Assembly: GCF_000378465.1 (NCBI RefSeq) | Contig: NZ_KB899920.1 | Coordinates: 43,070-107,069 of the forward strand | From: Elioraea tepidiphila DSM 17972 | Lineage (GTDB): Bacteria > Pseudomonadota > Alphaproteobacteria > Acetobacterales > Acetobacteraceae | Reading direction: 5' to 3' | Length of the DNA stretch: 64,000 nt | Shown: positions 50,498-60,435 of the stretch, piece by piece | Numbering within the stretch: position 1 is the stretch's first letter | How the letters are laid out: every line of letters begins with the position of its first letter | The notes under the pieces: model-generated | Databases searched by the model: none | What the model saw: only the letters and a program-made list of their open reading frames with translations | What the model was told of the DNA's origin: nothing | Made by a program: the position numbers and the translations under genes

Positions 50498-52111
50498 ATG
50501 GACGCCGACATCGTGATCGTGGGCGCGGGCAGCGCCGGCTGCGTGCTCGCCAACCGGCTCTCCGCCGATCCCTCGCTGAAGGTGACGCTGATCGAGGCGG
50601 GCGGCGCGGGCGGGCATCCCTACACGCGCATCCCGGCGGCCTATGCGCGGCTGATGGAGCATCGCGGCCTCACCTGGGGCTACCGCACCACGCCCGACCC
50701 CGAGAGCGGCAACCGCGCCATCCTCTATCCGCGCGGGCGGGGCCTCGGCGGCTCCTCGGCGATCAACGGCATGATCCATATCCGCGGCCAGCCGCAGGAC
50801 TATGACCGCTGGGCGCAGAAGGGCTGCCTCGGCTGGTCCTACGACGATCTCGTGCCGTATTTCCGCCGCTCGGAACGATACGAGGCCGCCCGCGATCCGG
50901 AACGCGGCCGCGACGGCGCGGTGGCGGTGGAGCAGGTGATCGATCGCGGACCGCTGCTCGAGGCGTTCATCGCCGCCGCGCAGGCGATGGGGCTGCCCTA
51001 TCTCGAGGATTACAACGGCCGGGTGCAGGACGGGGTCGCCTGGACGCAGCAGGCGCGCGGCGGCCGCTGGCGCAGTTCGGCCAAGACCGCCTATCTCGAC
51101 CCGGCGATCGGCCGGCCGAACCTGACGGTCATCACCGAGGCGCTCTGCCGGCGCGTGATGGTGGAGGGCGGACGCGCGCGCGGCGTGGAGATCGAGCGGG
51201 CCGGACGGCGCGAGACGATCTCGGCCGCGCGCGGCGTCGTGCTGGCCGCCGGCGCGATCGGCTCGCCGCAGATCCTCCAGCTCTCGGGCATCGGCCCGGG
51301 CGGACTGCTCGCGCGCCACGGCATTCCCGTGCTGCACGACCTGCCCGGCGTGGGGCGCAATCTCCAGGACCACTACCTCGTGCGCATGGCCTGGCGCGTG
51401 CGCAATGTCGGCACCGCGAACGAACGGAGCCGCGGGCTCAGGCTCGCCTGGGAGGTGGCGAAATGGGCCTTCGGCGGGCGCGGCATCCTGACCTGCTCGC
51501 CCGGCATGATCCTCTGCTTCCCGCGTTCGCGCGAAGGGCTGGAGAGCCCGGACATCCAGGCCGTGGTCGCGCCCGGCTCATGGCGGCAGGGCACCTTCGG
51601 GGCGCTGGAGGACGAGCCGGGCGTGTCGATGGGGGTCTGGCAGCACCGGCCGGAGAGCGTCGGCGAGGTGGAGATCGTCTCGCCTGACCCGGCCGCCGCA
51701 CCGTCGATCCGGCCCGGCTACCTGACCGCCGAGGCGGACCGGCGTGCGCTGCTCTGGGGCATCCGCTTCTGCCGGCGCTGGATCGGCCAGACACCGCTCG
51801 ACCCGTATCGCGGGGACGAGACGCTGCCGGGCGCGGAGGCCGAGAGCGACGAGGCGCTGCTGGCCTTCGCGCGCGCCTACGGGTCGACCACGTATCACCC
51901 CTGCGGCACGTGCCGCATGGGCCCCGAGGGCGACGCGCTGGCCGTGCTCGACCCGGGGCTGCGCGTGCGCGGGCTCGGCGCGCTGTGGGTGGCCGATGCC
52001 TCTTCCTTCCCCGACATGATCAGCGCCAACACCAACGCGACGGTCTATGCGCTGGCCGAGAAGGCGTCGGATCTGATCAGGAACGACCTGCGGGCCGCGC
52101 CCGCACCGTGA
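50498..52111 (+). CDS. GMC-family FAD-dependent oxidoreductase (choline dehydrogenase-like)
   Basis: A 537-residue flavoenzyme with an N-terminal FAD loop IVGAGSAGCVLANRLS, the GMC signatures PRGRGLGGSSAINGM and GAIGSPQILQLSGIG, and the active-site His in TYHPCGTCRMG. Relatives oxidise choline, polyethylene glycol or other alcohols, so the substrate is an alcohol of unknown nature. There is no signal peptide. No betB gene is near, which argues against a choline-betaine role. Confidence 0.9.
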   Translation: MDADIVIVGAGSAGCVLANRLSADPSLKVTLIEAGGAGGHPYTRIPAAYARLMEHRGLTWGYRTTPDPESGNRAILYPRGRGLGGSSAINGMIHIRGQPQDYDRWAQKGCLGWSYDDLVPYFRRSERYEAARDPERGRDGAVAVEQVIDRGPLLEAFIAAAQAMGLPYLEDYNGRVQDGVAWTQQARGGRWRSSAKTAYLDPAIGRPNLTVITEALCRRVMVEGGRARGVEIERAGRRETISAARGVVLAAGAIGSPQILQLSGIGPGGLLARHGIPVLHDLPGVGRNLQDHYLVRMAWRVRNVGTANERSRGLRLAWEVAKWAFGGRGILTCSPGMILCFPRSREGLESPDIQAVVAPGSWRQGTFGALEDEPGVSMGVWQHRPESVGEVEIVSPDPAAAPSIRPGYLTAEADRRALLWGIRFCRRWIGQTPLDPYRGDETLPGAEAESDEALLAFARAYGSTTYHPCGTCRMGPEGDALAVLDPGLRVRGLGALWVADASSFPDMISANTNATVYALAEKASDLIRNDLRAAPAP

Positions 52112-52136
52112 CCCTCTCCCGCAGGGCGGGAGAGGG
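52112..52136. terminator. Bidirectional terminator between the GMC gene and fusA
   Basis: A perfect 11-bp stem (52112-52122 with 52126-52136, loop AGG) starts one base after the GMC stop codon and 13 bases past the fusA stop. The CCCTCTCCC/GGGAGAGGG sequence followed by AGGGTGAGGG is a form often seen as a dispersed repeat in proteobacterial genomes (recollection). Confidence 0.65.
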
Positions 52137-52148
52137 GCAGGGTGAGGG

Positions 52149-54227
52149 TCAGGCCGACTTCGCCATGATCTGCTCGGCGATGTTCCGCGGCACCGGGTCG
52201 TAGTGGTGGAACTGCATCGTGAACGACGCCCGCCCCTTCGACATCGAGCGCAGGTCCGAGATGTAGCCGAACATCTCGGACAGCGGGACGTGCGCGCGCA
52301 CGATCACCGAGGTGCCCAGGATGTCCTGGCTCTGGATCATGCCGCGGCGGCGGTTGAGGTCGCCCACCACGTCGCCGACGTGATCCGGCGGCGTCGTCAC
52401 CTCCACGTCCATGATCGGCTCGAGGATGATCGGCCCCGCCTTCTTCATGCCCTCGCGGAAGCACGCCTTGGCGGCGATCTCGAACGCCATCGCCGAGGAG
52501 TCGACATCGTGGTACTTGCCGTCCACCAGCGTGTACTTGAAGTCCACGGTGGGGAAGCCGGCGAGCACGCCGGTCTCGGCCTGCACCTTGATGCCCTTCT
52601 CGACCGCCGGGATGTACTCCTTCGGCACCGCGCCGCCGACCACCGCGTTCTCGAATACCACCCCGCCGTTCCGGTCGAGCGGCTCGAACACGATCTTGAC
52701 CTCGGCGTACTGGCCCGACCCGCCGGTCTGTTTCTTGTGGGTGTAGGTCTCGGTGTGGCTGCGCGTGATGGTCTCGCGATAGGCCACCTGCGGTGCGCCG
52801 ATATTCGCCTCGACGCCGTATTCCCGCTTCAGCCGGTCGATGATGATCTCCAGATGGAGCTCGCCCATGCCGGAGAGGATGGTCTGGCCCGTCTCCTGAT
52901 CGGTGCGCAGGCGCAGGCTGGGGTCCTCGGCCGCGAGCTTCTGCAGGCCGAGCGTCATCTTCTCGATCGAGTCCTTGGTCTTGGGCTCGACCGAGATGTC
53001 GATCACCGGCACCGGGAAGGCCATGCGCTCCAGCACCACCGGGTCGGACGGATCGGCGAGCGTGTCGCCGGTCTGGGTGTCCTTCAGGCCGATGAAGGCG
53101 GCGATGTCGCCGGCATAGACCTCCTTGATCTCCTCGCGCTTGTCGGCGTGCATCTGGAACATCCGCCCGATGCGCTCCTTGTTGCCCTTCGTGGTGTTGA
53201 GGACCTGGTCGCCCGAGCGCAGCACGCCCGAGTAGACGCGCACGAAGGTCAGCGTGCCGTACTTGTCGTTGATGATCTTGAAGGCGAGGCCGGTGAACGG
53301 CGCATCCTCGCTGATGACGATCTCGCGCCCCGCCTCCTCCGAGCCCTCGGGCGGGACGGTGCGGATGCCCGGCACCTCGTTCGGCGCCGGCAGGTAGTCG
53401 AGCACCGCGTCGAGCAGCGGCTGCACGCCCTTGTTCTTGAACGCCGTGCCGCAGAGCACGGGGCGGAAGGTGCCGGCGATCGTGCCCTTCTTGATGCAGC
53501 GCTTCAGCGTCTCGACCGAGACGTCGCCCTTGTCGAAATACTCCTCCATCGCCGCGTCATCGACCGAGAGCGCGGTGTCGAGCAGCTTCTGGCGGTACTC
53601 CTTCGCCTTCTCCATCAGGTCGGCCGGGATGGGCGCGTCCTTGAACGAGGCGCCGAGTTCGGAACCGTCCCAGACGATCGCCTTCATCTGGACGAGATCG
53701 ACCACGCCGACGAACTTGTCCTCGGCGCCGATCGGCAGCTGGACCTCGAGCGGCACGATGCCGAGCTTGTCGATCAGCGACTGCACCGCCTTGTAGAAAT
53801 CGGCGCCGGTGCGATCCATCTTGTTGATGAAGATGATGCGCGGAACGTTGTAGCGGTCGGCGAGGCGCCAGTTGGTCTCGCTCTGCGGCTGCACGCCGGC
53901 GACACCCTCGATGATGAAGATCGCGCCGTCGAGCACGCGCAGGCTGCGGTTCACCTCGATGTTGAAGTCGATGTGGCCGGGCGTGTCGATGATGTTGATC
54001 CGGTGGTCCTTCCACTCGGCGGTCACGGCGGCGGAGGTGATGGTGATGCCGCGCTCGCGCTCCTGCTCCATGTAGTCGGTGGTGGTGGAGCCCTCGTGCA
54101 CCTCGCCGACCTTATGGCTGCGGCCGGTGTAGTAGAGGATGCGCTCCGTCGTGGTCGTCTTGCCCGCGTCGATATGCGCGGTGATGCCGATGTTACGGAT
54201 ACGCGACAGCGGAACGTTGCGCGGCAC
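52149..54227 (-). CDS. fusA: Elongation factor G paralogue
   Basis: The 692-residue GTPase has all EF-G parts: G1 [12 protein letters not shown]2/G3 GITITSA and DTPGHIDF, G4 NKMD, and domains II-V ending in [12 protein letters not shown]. It should catalyse ribosomal translocation or recycling. Several normally constant positions differ from the str-operon form, for example [34 protein letters not shown] in place of [16 protein letters not shown]. It is flanked by a GMC oxidoreductase and an ABC importer, not by rpsL, rpsG or tuf. It is probably a second EF-G (fusA2-like). GTG start with AGGAGG. Confidence 0.88.
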   Translation of the reverse strand: MPRNVPLSRIRNIGITAHIDAGKTTTTERILYYTGRSHKVGEVHEGSTTTDYMEQERERGITITSAAVTAEWKDHRINIIDTPGHIDFNIEVNRSLRVLDGAIFIIEGVAGVQPQSETNWRLADRYNVPRIIFINKMDRTGADFYKAVQSLIDKLGIVPLEVQLPIGAEDKFVGVVDLVQMKAIVWDGSELGASFKDAPIPADLMEKAKEYRQKLLDTALSVDDAAMEEYFDKGDVSVETLKRCIKKGTIAGTFRPVLCGTAFKNKGVQPLLDAVLDYLPAPNEVPGIRTVPPEGSEEAGREIVISEDAPFTGLAFKIINDKYGTLTFVRVYSGVLRSGDQVLNTTKGNKERIGRMFQMHADKREEIKEVYAGDIAAFIGLKDTQTGDTLADPSDPVVLERMAFPVPVIDISVEPKTKDSIEKMTLGLQKLAAEDPSLRLRTDQETGQTILSGMGELHLEIIIDRLKREYGVEANIGAPQVAYRETITRSHTETYTHKKQTGGSGQYAEVKIVFEPLDRNGGVVFENAVVGGAVPKEYIPAVEKGIKVQAETGVLAGFPTVDFKYTLVDGKYHDVDSSAMAFEIAAKACFREGMKKAGPIILEPIMDVEVTTPPDHVGDVVGDLNRRRGMIQSQDILGTSVIVRAHVPLSEMFGYISDLRSMSKGRASFTMQFHHYDPVPRNIAEQIMAKSA

Positions 54228-54403
54228 GGCGGCCTCCTGGTCGTGCCCCCGGCAGGGCGGGGTCTCGTGAAAAACTGCGGGCGCGGCCGGCGGGGGGTGC
54301 TCACCACCGCCTCGACCGCGCCGCGCTTCCGGATCGGCGGCTTTCTGACGGAGAGCGGCCGAAAATGCAAGCTTCGCGCGCCTCGCGCGGGGCTGGGCCG
54401 CGC

Positions 54404-55300
54404 TCAGCGCACGCGCGGGTCGGCAAGCCGGTGCGCGAGGTCGGCCAGCAGATTGGCCACGATCACGCCGAGCGCGAACAGCACGACGACCGATTGCAGC
54501 ACGGTCCAGTCGCGCCCGGCGATCGCCTGGAACGCGAGGCTGCCCAGCCCCGGCAGGCCGAACAGCACCTCCATGGTCAGCGCCCCCGAGACGAGACCGG
54601 CGAGAATCAGGCCCGAGACCGCGCTCAGCACCCCGGCTGCGTTCGGCAGCACGTGGCGCAGCACGATCGCGCCAGGCCCGAGGCCCTTGGCGCGCGCCGA
54701 GCGGATGAAGGGGGTGGCGAGGATCTCCTTCAGCTCCTCGTGCAGCGGCTTGGCGATCTGCCCGGCGATGTCGATCCCCAGCACCAGCACCGGCATCAGG
54801 ATCTGTCCGCGCACCGGCAGCCAGCCGAGCCAGATCGAGAACACCAGGATGCCGGCGAGCCCGACGCAGAAGGTCGGCAGGGCGATCGACCAGACATTCA
54901 GCACCTGCACGAGTCCGGGCCAGACGCCGCTAGGCCGGGCTGCGGCCACCGCCGCGACGCTGACGCCGAGGGCCAAGCCAAGGCCGAGCGCCAGGGCCGC
55001 CAGCGTCAGGGTGTGCGGCAGGGCGTAGCCGATCATCTCGGCGACCGGCCGGTTGTAGCGCAGGCTGAGGCCGAGATCGCCCGCGAGGGCACCACCGACC
55101 CAGCGCAGGAACTGCGTCCCCCACCCGGCGTCCAGGCCGAGCTCGATCCTGAGCGCCTGCTGTTCCGCCTCGGTCAGGTCGCCCTCGATGCCGAGCACGT
55201 CGACCACGTCGCCGGGGATGACACGCATCAGCAGGAAGACCAGCACGCCGATCGCGCCGGCCGTCAGCAGCTGGCGCAGTACAGGGGCCGCGAGCCGCAT
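54404..55300 (-). CDS. Peptide/nickel-type ABC transporter permease, DppB-like
   Basis: A 298-residue inner-membrane permease with six helices, the DppB-type start [16 protein letters not shown] and the EAA loop [24 protein letters not shown] that contacts an ATPase. It overlaps the second permease by one base (TGATG). Substrate: peptides or similar, from the family only. No ATPase gene follows. Confidence 0.9.
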   Translation of the reverse strand: MRLAAPVLRQLLTAGAIGVLVFLLMRVIPGDVVDVLGIEGDLTEAEQQALRIELGLDAGWGTQFLRWVGGALAGDLGLSLRYNRPVAEMIGYALPHTLTLAALALGLGLALGVSVAAVAAARPSGVWPGLVQVLNVWSIALPTFCVGLAGILVFSIWLGWLPVRGQILMPVLVLGIDIAGQIAKPLHEELKEILATPFIRSARAKGLGPGAIVLRHVLPNAAGVLSAVSGLILAGLVSGALTMEVLFGLPGLGSLAFQAIAGRDWTVLQSVVVLFALGVIVANLLADLAHRLADPRVR

Positions 55301-56172
55301 CAGCGCGTGCCCATCCGCAGGGGGTCGGCGGCGGCGCGGATCCGGTCGCCGGCCAACGCCAGCAGCAGCGTCAGCACCGACAGGGCGATCACCGGGGCCA
55401 GCACGGCGTGCGGCGCGCGCTCGACGAAGGGCAGCCCGGCGGCGATCATCCGCCCCCAGGTCGGCGTCTCGGGTGAGACGCCGAGGCCGAGGAAGGACAG
55501 CACACTTTCGGTGGTGACGGCGCGCGGCAGGATGATCGCCGCCTGGGTGATCAGCGCGCCGGCCACATTGGGCGCGATATGCCGGCGCAGGATCACGGCC
55601 GGATGGGTGCCCGAGGCCACCGCCGCCTCGACATAGGCGGCTGCGCGCTCGCGCAGCCAGGCTTGGCGCGCGACCACGGCGAAGGTCGGCGCGAAGGAGA
55701 GGCCGATGGCGATGGTCACCGGCCCGACACCAGTGCCGAGTGCCACCATCAGCGCGAGCCCGAGCAGCACCGACGGCAGGGCGCGGATCAGGTCGATCAC
55801 GCCGAACACCAGGCTCGCCGGCAGCGCGCCGGCGGCGAGCGCGGTGAGGCCGAGCGCGGCGCCCACCGCCAGCGCGAGCGCCGTCGCGCCGGAGGCGACC
55901 AGCACCGTGATCCGCGCCCCGGCGAGCAGCCGGGACAGCACGTCGCGGCCGAGATTGTCGGTGCCGAGCCAGGCGCCCGGCCGGGGCGAGACGTTGCGCG
56001 CCGCGAGGTCCTGCCAGAGCGGGTCCTGCGGCGCGATCAGCGGGCCGAGCAGCGCGAGCAGGGCCACCGCGCCGAGCAGCAGCAGCGGCACGCGCCAGGG
56101 CGAGACCGGCGCCGAGGCCGGTCCGTCGAGGCTGTCGGCGAGACGCCAGCCGGAAAGTGGCGCTTCGGGCAT
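55300..56172 (-). CDS. Peptide/nickel-type ABC transporter permease, DppC-like
   Basis: A 290-residue permease with the DppC N-terminal loop and GAWLGTDNLGRDVLSRLLAGARI, six helices and the EAA loop YVEAAVASGTHPAVILRRHIAPN. It pairs with the DppB-like protein to form the channel. ATG at 56172; the binding-protein gene ends 71 bases upstream. Confidence 0.92.
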   Translation of the reverse strand: MPEAPLSGWRLADSLDGPASAPVSPWRVPLLLLGAVALLALLGPLIAPQDPLWQDLAARNVSPRPGAWLGTDNLGRDVLSRLLAGARITVLVASGATALALAVGAALGLTALAAGALPASLVFGVIDLIRALPSVLLGLALMVALGTGVGPVTIAIGLSFAPTFAVVARQAWLRERAAAYVEAAVASGTHPAVILRRHIAPNVAGALITQAAIILPRAVTTESVLSFLGLGVSPETPTWGRMIAAGLPFVERAPHAVLAPVIALSVLTLLLALAGDRIRAAADPLRMGTR

Positions 56173-56243
56173 CGTGAACCGCGTGCGCCCTCGTCCCTGC
56201 GCGCCCCTGCGCCGGAGCGGGCCAGGGCGAGGAGAGGCTCCGC

Positions 56244-57776
56244 TCAGCCGAGCTTCGCGAAGGCCACACCGCCATCGACGCGGTTGGCGCCCCAGGTGAA
56301 GCCGGGGCTCCACCCGGTCACTTCCCGGCGGTTGGCGATCGCCTCGGCGGCATGGCCGATCACGACGGTCCAGTACCGGTCCATCGCGTGCCGCCATGCG
56401 TCCAGATAGAGCGCGCGCCGCCGGTCGAGATCGGTCGCGGCGACAGCCTGGCGGACCAGGGCATCGAAGGCCGGATCCTGCGGCCCACCCCAGAGTCCGA
56501 CATTCGGCCCGTCCGACAGCATGCGGATGTAGCGCAGGAAGATGTCGGCCCTCGGCCCGGACGCGAAGGGCGCGAGATCCCAGTCATAGGCGTTCAGCCG
56601 CCGCTGCGCGCCGAGGTCGTCGAGGGCGACATGCTCCACCTGGAAGCCCAGGCCCCGCATCGCCTGGGCCGCCGCCTGGGCGTATTCGGTCTGCCAGGAG
56701 ACGATCCGCAGCGCCGTGCGCGCCGGCTCTACGCCCTCCTCGCGCAGCAGCGCGCGGGCGCGGTCGAGATCGGGCGTGGCGTGGCGGTCGGCCTTGTGCA
56801 GCGCCTCGTCCCAGTAGAACTGGCCGGGGGCGGCCATCTGGTTCGTCACCACACCCGCATCGCCCGCGATCAGCCGCATCAGCCCGGGCTTGTCCATGGC
56901 GCAGGCGATCGCCTCGCGCACCTTGACGCGGTCGAAGGGCGGGCGCGGGCGGCGGTTGTTGAAGGACCAGAAATACCAGGTCGTGTCCTTCATGAACTGG
57001 ACCTGGATGTTCGGGTCGGCCTGCAGCTCGGGCAGGGCGGCGAAGCGGGCGCGCGCGATGTGCAGATCGCCGGCGCGCAGCGCGAGCGACGGGTCGTCCA
57101 TGTCGCGCAGCACGAACTCCACCGCCTCGGCGCGCGGCAGGCCGGCCTGCCAGTAGCCGTCATGCGCCTCGCCGCGGAACAGCTCGTTCGGCACCCAGCG
57201 GGTGAACCTGAACGGACCCGTGCCGATGGGCTGGCGGATCGTGCCGGCCCAGCCGTCGCTCTCCGGCGCGAGGATCCAGAGCTCGGACAGCAGATTGAGC
57301 AGTGGACCATAGGGCTCGCTCATCTCCATGACGAAGGTGCGCGGATCGGGCGCCTCCAGCTTCGTCACGAGCTTCATCGGCGCCGAGAGCCAGCCGCGAC
57401 CGATGCGGTCGCGCACACGCTCGGCATTCGCCTTCACGTCCTCGGCGGTCATCACGCGGCCGTTATGGAAGCGCACGCCCTCGCGGATGCGGAAGACGTA
57501 GCGCCTGCCCCCGTCCTCGACCTGCCAGGACTCGGCGAGATACGGGATCGCGCGGCCGTCATCGGCGATGCTGGTCAGGCCCTCGACATAGACCTGCTGC
57601 ACCGCGATCGAGCCGGTGTGGCGATGCGGATCGGCGGTGTCGAGGCCGAGCAGCGCGATCTTCAGCGTCCCGACCCGCTCGGCGGCGCGCGCGGCCCGGC
57701 CGGGCAGGTGGTCGAGCAGGCCGGCGGCGGCAAGCGCGGATGCGCCGGCGAACAGACTGCGTCGCGAGGTCGTCAT
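56244..57776 (-). CDS. Family 5 ABC substrate-binding protein
   Basis: A 510-residue periplasmic binding protein with a Tat-like signal (SRRSLFAGASALAAAGLL), then the SBP_bac_5 pattern YLAESWQVEDGGRRYVFRIREGVRFHNGRVMTAEDVKAN, IGTGPFRF and DLDRARALLREEG. First gene of a binding protein-DppC-DppB run on the minus strand. The ligand may be a peptide, opine or metal chelate. No ATP-binding subunits (DppD/F) are present, so they must be encoded elsewhere or shared. Confidence 0.92.
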   Translation of the reverse strand: MTTSRRSLFAGASALAAAGLLDHLPGRAARAAERVGTLKIALLGLDTADPHRHTGSIAVQQVYVEGLTSIADDGRAIPYLAESWQVEDGGRRYVFRIREGVRFHNGRVMTAEDVKANAERVRDRIGRGWLSAPMKLVTKLEAPDPRTFVMEMSEPYGPLLNLLSELWILAPESDGWAGTIRQPIGTGPFRFTRWVPNELFRGEAHDGYWQAGLPRAEAVEFVLRDMDDPSLALRAGDLHIARARFAALPELQADPNIQVQFMKDTTWYFWSFNNRRPRPPFDRVKVREAIACAMDKPGLMRLIAGDAGVVTNQMAAPGQFYWDEALHKADRHATPDLDRARALLREEGVEPARTALRIVSWQTEYAQAAAQAMRGLGFQVEHVALDDLGAQRRLNAYDWDLAPFASGPRADIFLRYIRMLSDGPNVGLWGGPQDPAFDALVRQAVAATDLDRRRALYLDAWRHAMDRYWTVVIGHAAEAIANRREVTGWSPGFTWGANRVDGGVAFAKLG

Positions 57777-57899
57777 GGCGGCTCTCCCGGTGGGTGGCGG
57801 GAGGGACGCTAGCGGCGGTCGCGCGGTTCGAACGCGAAGTTTCGATGAAGCTGCGGCCGGCGGACGGATGGACCGGTCGCGTTGTCCGGTCGGGTACGC

Positions 57900-58994
57900 T
57901 CAGACGTTGAAGCGGAACAGCATCACGTCGCCGTCGCGCACCACGTAGTCCTTGCCCTCGACGCGCATCTTCCCCGCTTCCTTGGCGGCCACCTCGCCGC
58001 CGCAGGCGACGAAGTCGTCATACGCGATCGTCTCGGCGGCGATGAAGCCGCGCTCGAAGTCGCCGTGGATCACGCCGGCGGCCTGCGGCGCACGGGTGCC
58101 CTGCACGATCGTCCAGGCGCGCGCCTCCTTCGGCCCGACCGTGAAGAAGGTGATCAGGCCGAGGAGCGCGTAGCCGGCCCGGATCACCCGGTCGAGCCCG
58201 CTGTCCGCGAGCCCGAGGCTCTCCAGGAACGGCCCCTTCTCCTCGGGCGGAAGCTGCGCGATCTCGGCCTCGATCGCGGCCGAGACCACCACCGCCGCCG
58301 CGCCCTTGGCCTTGGCCATCGCCTCGACACGCGCGCTCCAGGCATTGCCGGTGGCCGCCGCGCTCTCCTCGACGTTGCAGACATAGAGCACGGGCTTGGT
58401 GGTCATGAGATTGAGCGCGCGCGCGGCCGTCTCCTGGCCGGGCGGGATGGCGCTGCGCGCCGGCTCGCCGCGTTGCAGGGCGGGGATCAGCGTTTCGATC
58501 AGGGCGAGCTGCGCGGCCGCGTCCTTGTCGCCGCCGCGGGCGCGCTTGGTGAGCGCGGTGATCCGCTTCTCCAGGCTTTCGAGGTCGGCGAGCATGAGCT
58601 CGGTCTCGACCGTCTCGGCGTCGCGCAGCGGGTCGATCGCGCCGTCCACGTGCGCGATGTCGGGGTCCTCGAAGCAGCGCAGCACGTGGATGATCGCGTC
58701 CACCTCGCGGATATTGGCGAGGAACTGGTTGCCGAGCCCCTCGCCCTTGGAGGCGCCGCGGACGAGCCCGGCGATGTCCACGAATTCCAGGCTGGTCGGG
58801 ATGATCTTCGCCGACTTGCCGATGCGCGCGAGGGTGTCGAGCCGCGGATCGGGGACGGCGACGCGGCCCACGTTCGGCTCGATCGTGCAGAACGGGTAGT
58901 TCGCGGCCTGGGCGGCCGCGGTCTGGGTCAGCGCGTTGAACAGGGTGGACTTGCCGACGTTCGGCAGGCCGACAATGCCGCAGTTGAAGCCCAT
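57900..58994 (-). CDS. ychF: Redox-regulated ATPase YchF
   Basis: The 364-residue Obg-like P-loop protein begins MGFNCGIVGLPNVGKSTLFNALT, with DIAGLVRGASKGEGLGNQFL and a C-terminal TGS domain. The G4 region is non-canonical, as in YchF, which hydrolyses ATP and binds ribosomes under redox control. ATG 58994 is preferred to an adjacent in-frame TTG. It is separated from pth by 109 bases filled with hairpins. Confidence 0.96.
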   Translation of the reverse strand: MGFNCGIVGLPNVGKSTLFNALTQTAAAQAANYPFCTIEPNVGRVAVPDPRLDTLARIGKSAKIIPTSLEFVDIAGLVRGASKGEGLGNQFLANIREVDAIIHVLRCFEDPDIAHVDGAIDPLRDAETVETELMLADLESLEKRITALTKRARGGDKDAAAQLALIETLIPALQRGEPARSAIPPGQETAARALNLMTTKPVLYVCNVEESAAATGNAWSARVEAMAKAKGAAAVVVSAAIEAEIAQLPPEEKGPFLESLGLADSGLDRVIRAGYALLGLITFFTVGPKEARAWTIVQGTRAPQAAGVIHGDFERGFIAAETIAYDDFVACGGEVAAKEAGKMRVEGKDYVVRDGDVMLFRFNV

Positions 58995-59014
58995 CAAGCT
59001 CTCCAGAGAACCAG

Positions 59015-59038
59015 GCGGGGGGCCGCAAGGCCCCCCGC
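59015..59038. repeat. GCAA-tetraloop hairpin between pth and ychF
   Basis: A perfect 10-bp stem (59015-59024 with 59029-59038) closed by a GCAA tetraloop, 21 bases before the ychF ATG. A second hairpin with the same GGGCC-GCAA-GGCCC core lies at 61274-61301. Confidence 0.7.
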
Positions 59039-59057
59039 GCCCCCCTGGCGGGCGCCC

Positions 59058-59095
59058 CTCCCGTTGGTCGGGGCGCGGGCCGCGACCAACGGGAG
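59058..59095. repeat. 13-bp-stem hairpin just downstream of pth
   Basis: Bases 59058-59070 pair perfectly with 59083-59095 around a 12-nt GC-rich loop. It stands between the GCAA hairpin and copy B, so three hairpins are stacked within 130 bases. Confidence 0.65.
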
Positions 59096-59103
59096 CGGCC
59101 CCC

Positions 59104-59721
59104 TCATGCAGGGGGGTCCGGGGGGACCAGCGTGGTCCCCCCGGCCACCTTGTTCATGAACTGATCCTGCCGGCCCTCCGCCAGGAACGGCGCCGCCTCC
59201 GCGATCCGATCCAGCAGCGTCTCGACCCACTCGCGGTCCGACTTCGCGAAATCGCCGAGCACATGCCCGGTCACCCGCTCCTTGTCGCCCGGATGGCCGA
59301 TCCCCAGCCGCACGCGCCAGAAATCCGGGCCGCCGCAGTGCTGCGTGATGCTGCGCAGCCCGTTGTGCCCGGCATTCCCGCCGCCCTTCTTCACCCGCAC
59401 CTTGCCGGCCGCGAGATCGAGCTCGTCGTGGAACACCGTCACCGCGTCGAGCGGCACCCGGAAGAACGCCATCGCCGCCTGCACGCTCTCGCCCGACAGG
59501 TTCATGTAGGTCTGCGGCTTGAGCGCCAGCACCTTCCGCCCCGCGACCGTCCCGTCGGCCACGACACCGCGGAACCGATTGCGCCACGGCGCGAAGCCGT
59601 GCCGCGCCGCGATCGCGTCCACCGCCATGAAACCGATGTTGTGACGGTTGCGCGCGTACTCCGGGCCGGGATTGCCCAGCCCGACCCAGAGCAGCAGGCT
59701 CGAGGATGGACGCGCGTGCAT
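59104..59721 (-). CDS. pth: Peptidyl-tRNA hydrolase
   Basis: A 205-residue enzyme that frees peptides from stalled peptidyl-tRNA. It has [22 protein letters not shown] with the catalytic His, [17 protein letters not shown] and [13 protein letters not shown]. The last dozen residues ([10 protein letters not shown] and stop) are encoded by hairpin repeat copy B and look foreign to the family; the domain itself is complete without them. rplY ends 36 bases upstream, a usual rplY-pth-ychF order. Confidence 0.96.
   Translation of the reverse strand: MHARPSSSLLLWVGLGNPGPEYARNRHNIGFMAVDAIAARHGFAPWRNRFRGVVADGTVAGRKVLALKPQTYMNLSGESVQAAMAFFRVPLDAVTVFHDELDLAAGKVRVKKGGGNAGHNGLRSITQHCGGPDFWRVRLGIGHPGDKERVTGHVLGDFAKSDREWVETLLDRIAEAAPFLAEGRQDQFMNKVAGGTTLVPPDPPA
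59106..59144 (+). repeat. Copy B of the intergenic hairpin repeat (partner at 21941-21979)
   Basis: ATGCAGGGGGGT (59106-59117) followed by a perfect 12-bp stem (59118-59129 with 59133-59144) and a GCG loop. Compared with copy A, three stem pairs differ and all remain paired. The element lies inside the last codons of pth on the opposite strand and encodes its [10 protein letters not shown] tail. Confidence 0.75.
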
Positions 59722-59757
59722 TCGGCCGCCCCACCAACCCCGAATGCACGCGCCGGA

Positions 59758-60408
59758 CTATTTCTTCTGGGCTGCGGGCGCCGCGGCGGCAGCGGGGGCG
59801 GCCGCGGCGGCGGCCTCGGCCCCGACCGGCGCCTCGGTCATCTTGGTCGGCGGCGCGATCGAGGCGATCGTGAAATCGCGGTCCGCGATCACAGGGCGCA
59901 CGCCCGCCGGCGCCTTCACCGCGCTCCAGTGAATCGAGGTGCCGATGGTCAGCCCGGTCAGATCGACCTCGAACCGCTCCGGCACGTCATCGACCGAGCA
60001 ATAGACCTCGATCTCGTGGCGGATCACGTTCAGCACGCCACCCTGCTTCAGCCCGGGCGACAGCCCCTCGTTCAGGAACGCGACCTCCACCGCCACGCGG
60101 ATCTCCTGACCCGGCGCGAGACGCTGGAAATCGACATGTTCCGGACGGTCGGTGACGGGGTGGAACTGCACGTCGCGCAGCAGTGCCCGCTCGGTCGCCT
60201 CGCCCACCTTCACGTCGTAGAAGCGCGAGCGCCAGCCGTGCCGGTGCAGCTCCCGCATGATGACGCGCGGATCCACCGCGATCAGCCTGGGATCCTGCTT
60301 CGCGCCGTAGATGACGCCGGGCACCTTGCCCTCTCGCCGGGTCGCGCGTGCCGCCCCCTTGCCGGCCCGCCCGCGCGCCTCGGCCTCGATCGTGACGACC
60401 TCGACCAT
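59758..60408 (-). CDS. rplY: Ribosomal protein L25/general stress protein Ctc
   Basis: A 216-residue L25 of the long (Ctc) type: an N-terminal 5S rRNA-binding domain (RGRAGKGAARATRREGKVPGVIYG), a TL5-type C-terminal beta domain and an Ala-rich tail with AAPAAAAAPAA repeats. The ATG at 60408 has AGGAGCGAGCG upstream and begins MVEVVTIEAEARG, as expected; a longer reading is not needed. First of rplY-pth-ychF. Confidence 0.95.
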   Translation of the reverse strand: MVEVVTIEAEARGRAGKGAARATRREGKVPGVIYGAKQDPRLIAVDPRVIMRELHRHGWRSRFYDVKVGEATERALLRDVQFHPVTDRPEHVDFQRLAPGQEIRVAVEVAFLNEGLSPGLKQGGVLNVIRHEIEVYCSVDDVPERFEVDLTGLTIGTSIHWSAVKAPAGVRPVIADRDFTIASIAPPTKMTEAPVGAEAAAAAAPAAAAAPAAQKK

Positions 60409-60435
60409 CGCTCGCTCCTGTCGGTCCAATGACAA

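Noticed and set aside
52112-54227. The EF-G gene as part of a str (rpsL-rpsG-fusA-tuf) operon
   Set aside because: Neither side carries a ribosomal or tuf gene.
57825-57832. GGTTCGAA resembling a tRNA T-loop
   Set aside because: No acceptor stem, anticodon arm or D-loop can be folded around it in the 123-bp gap.
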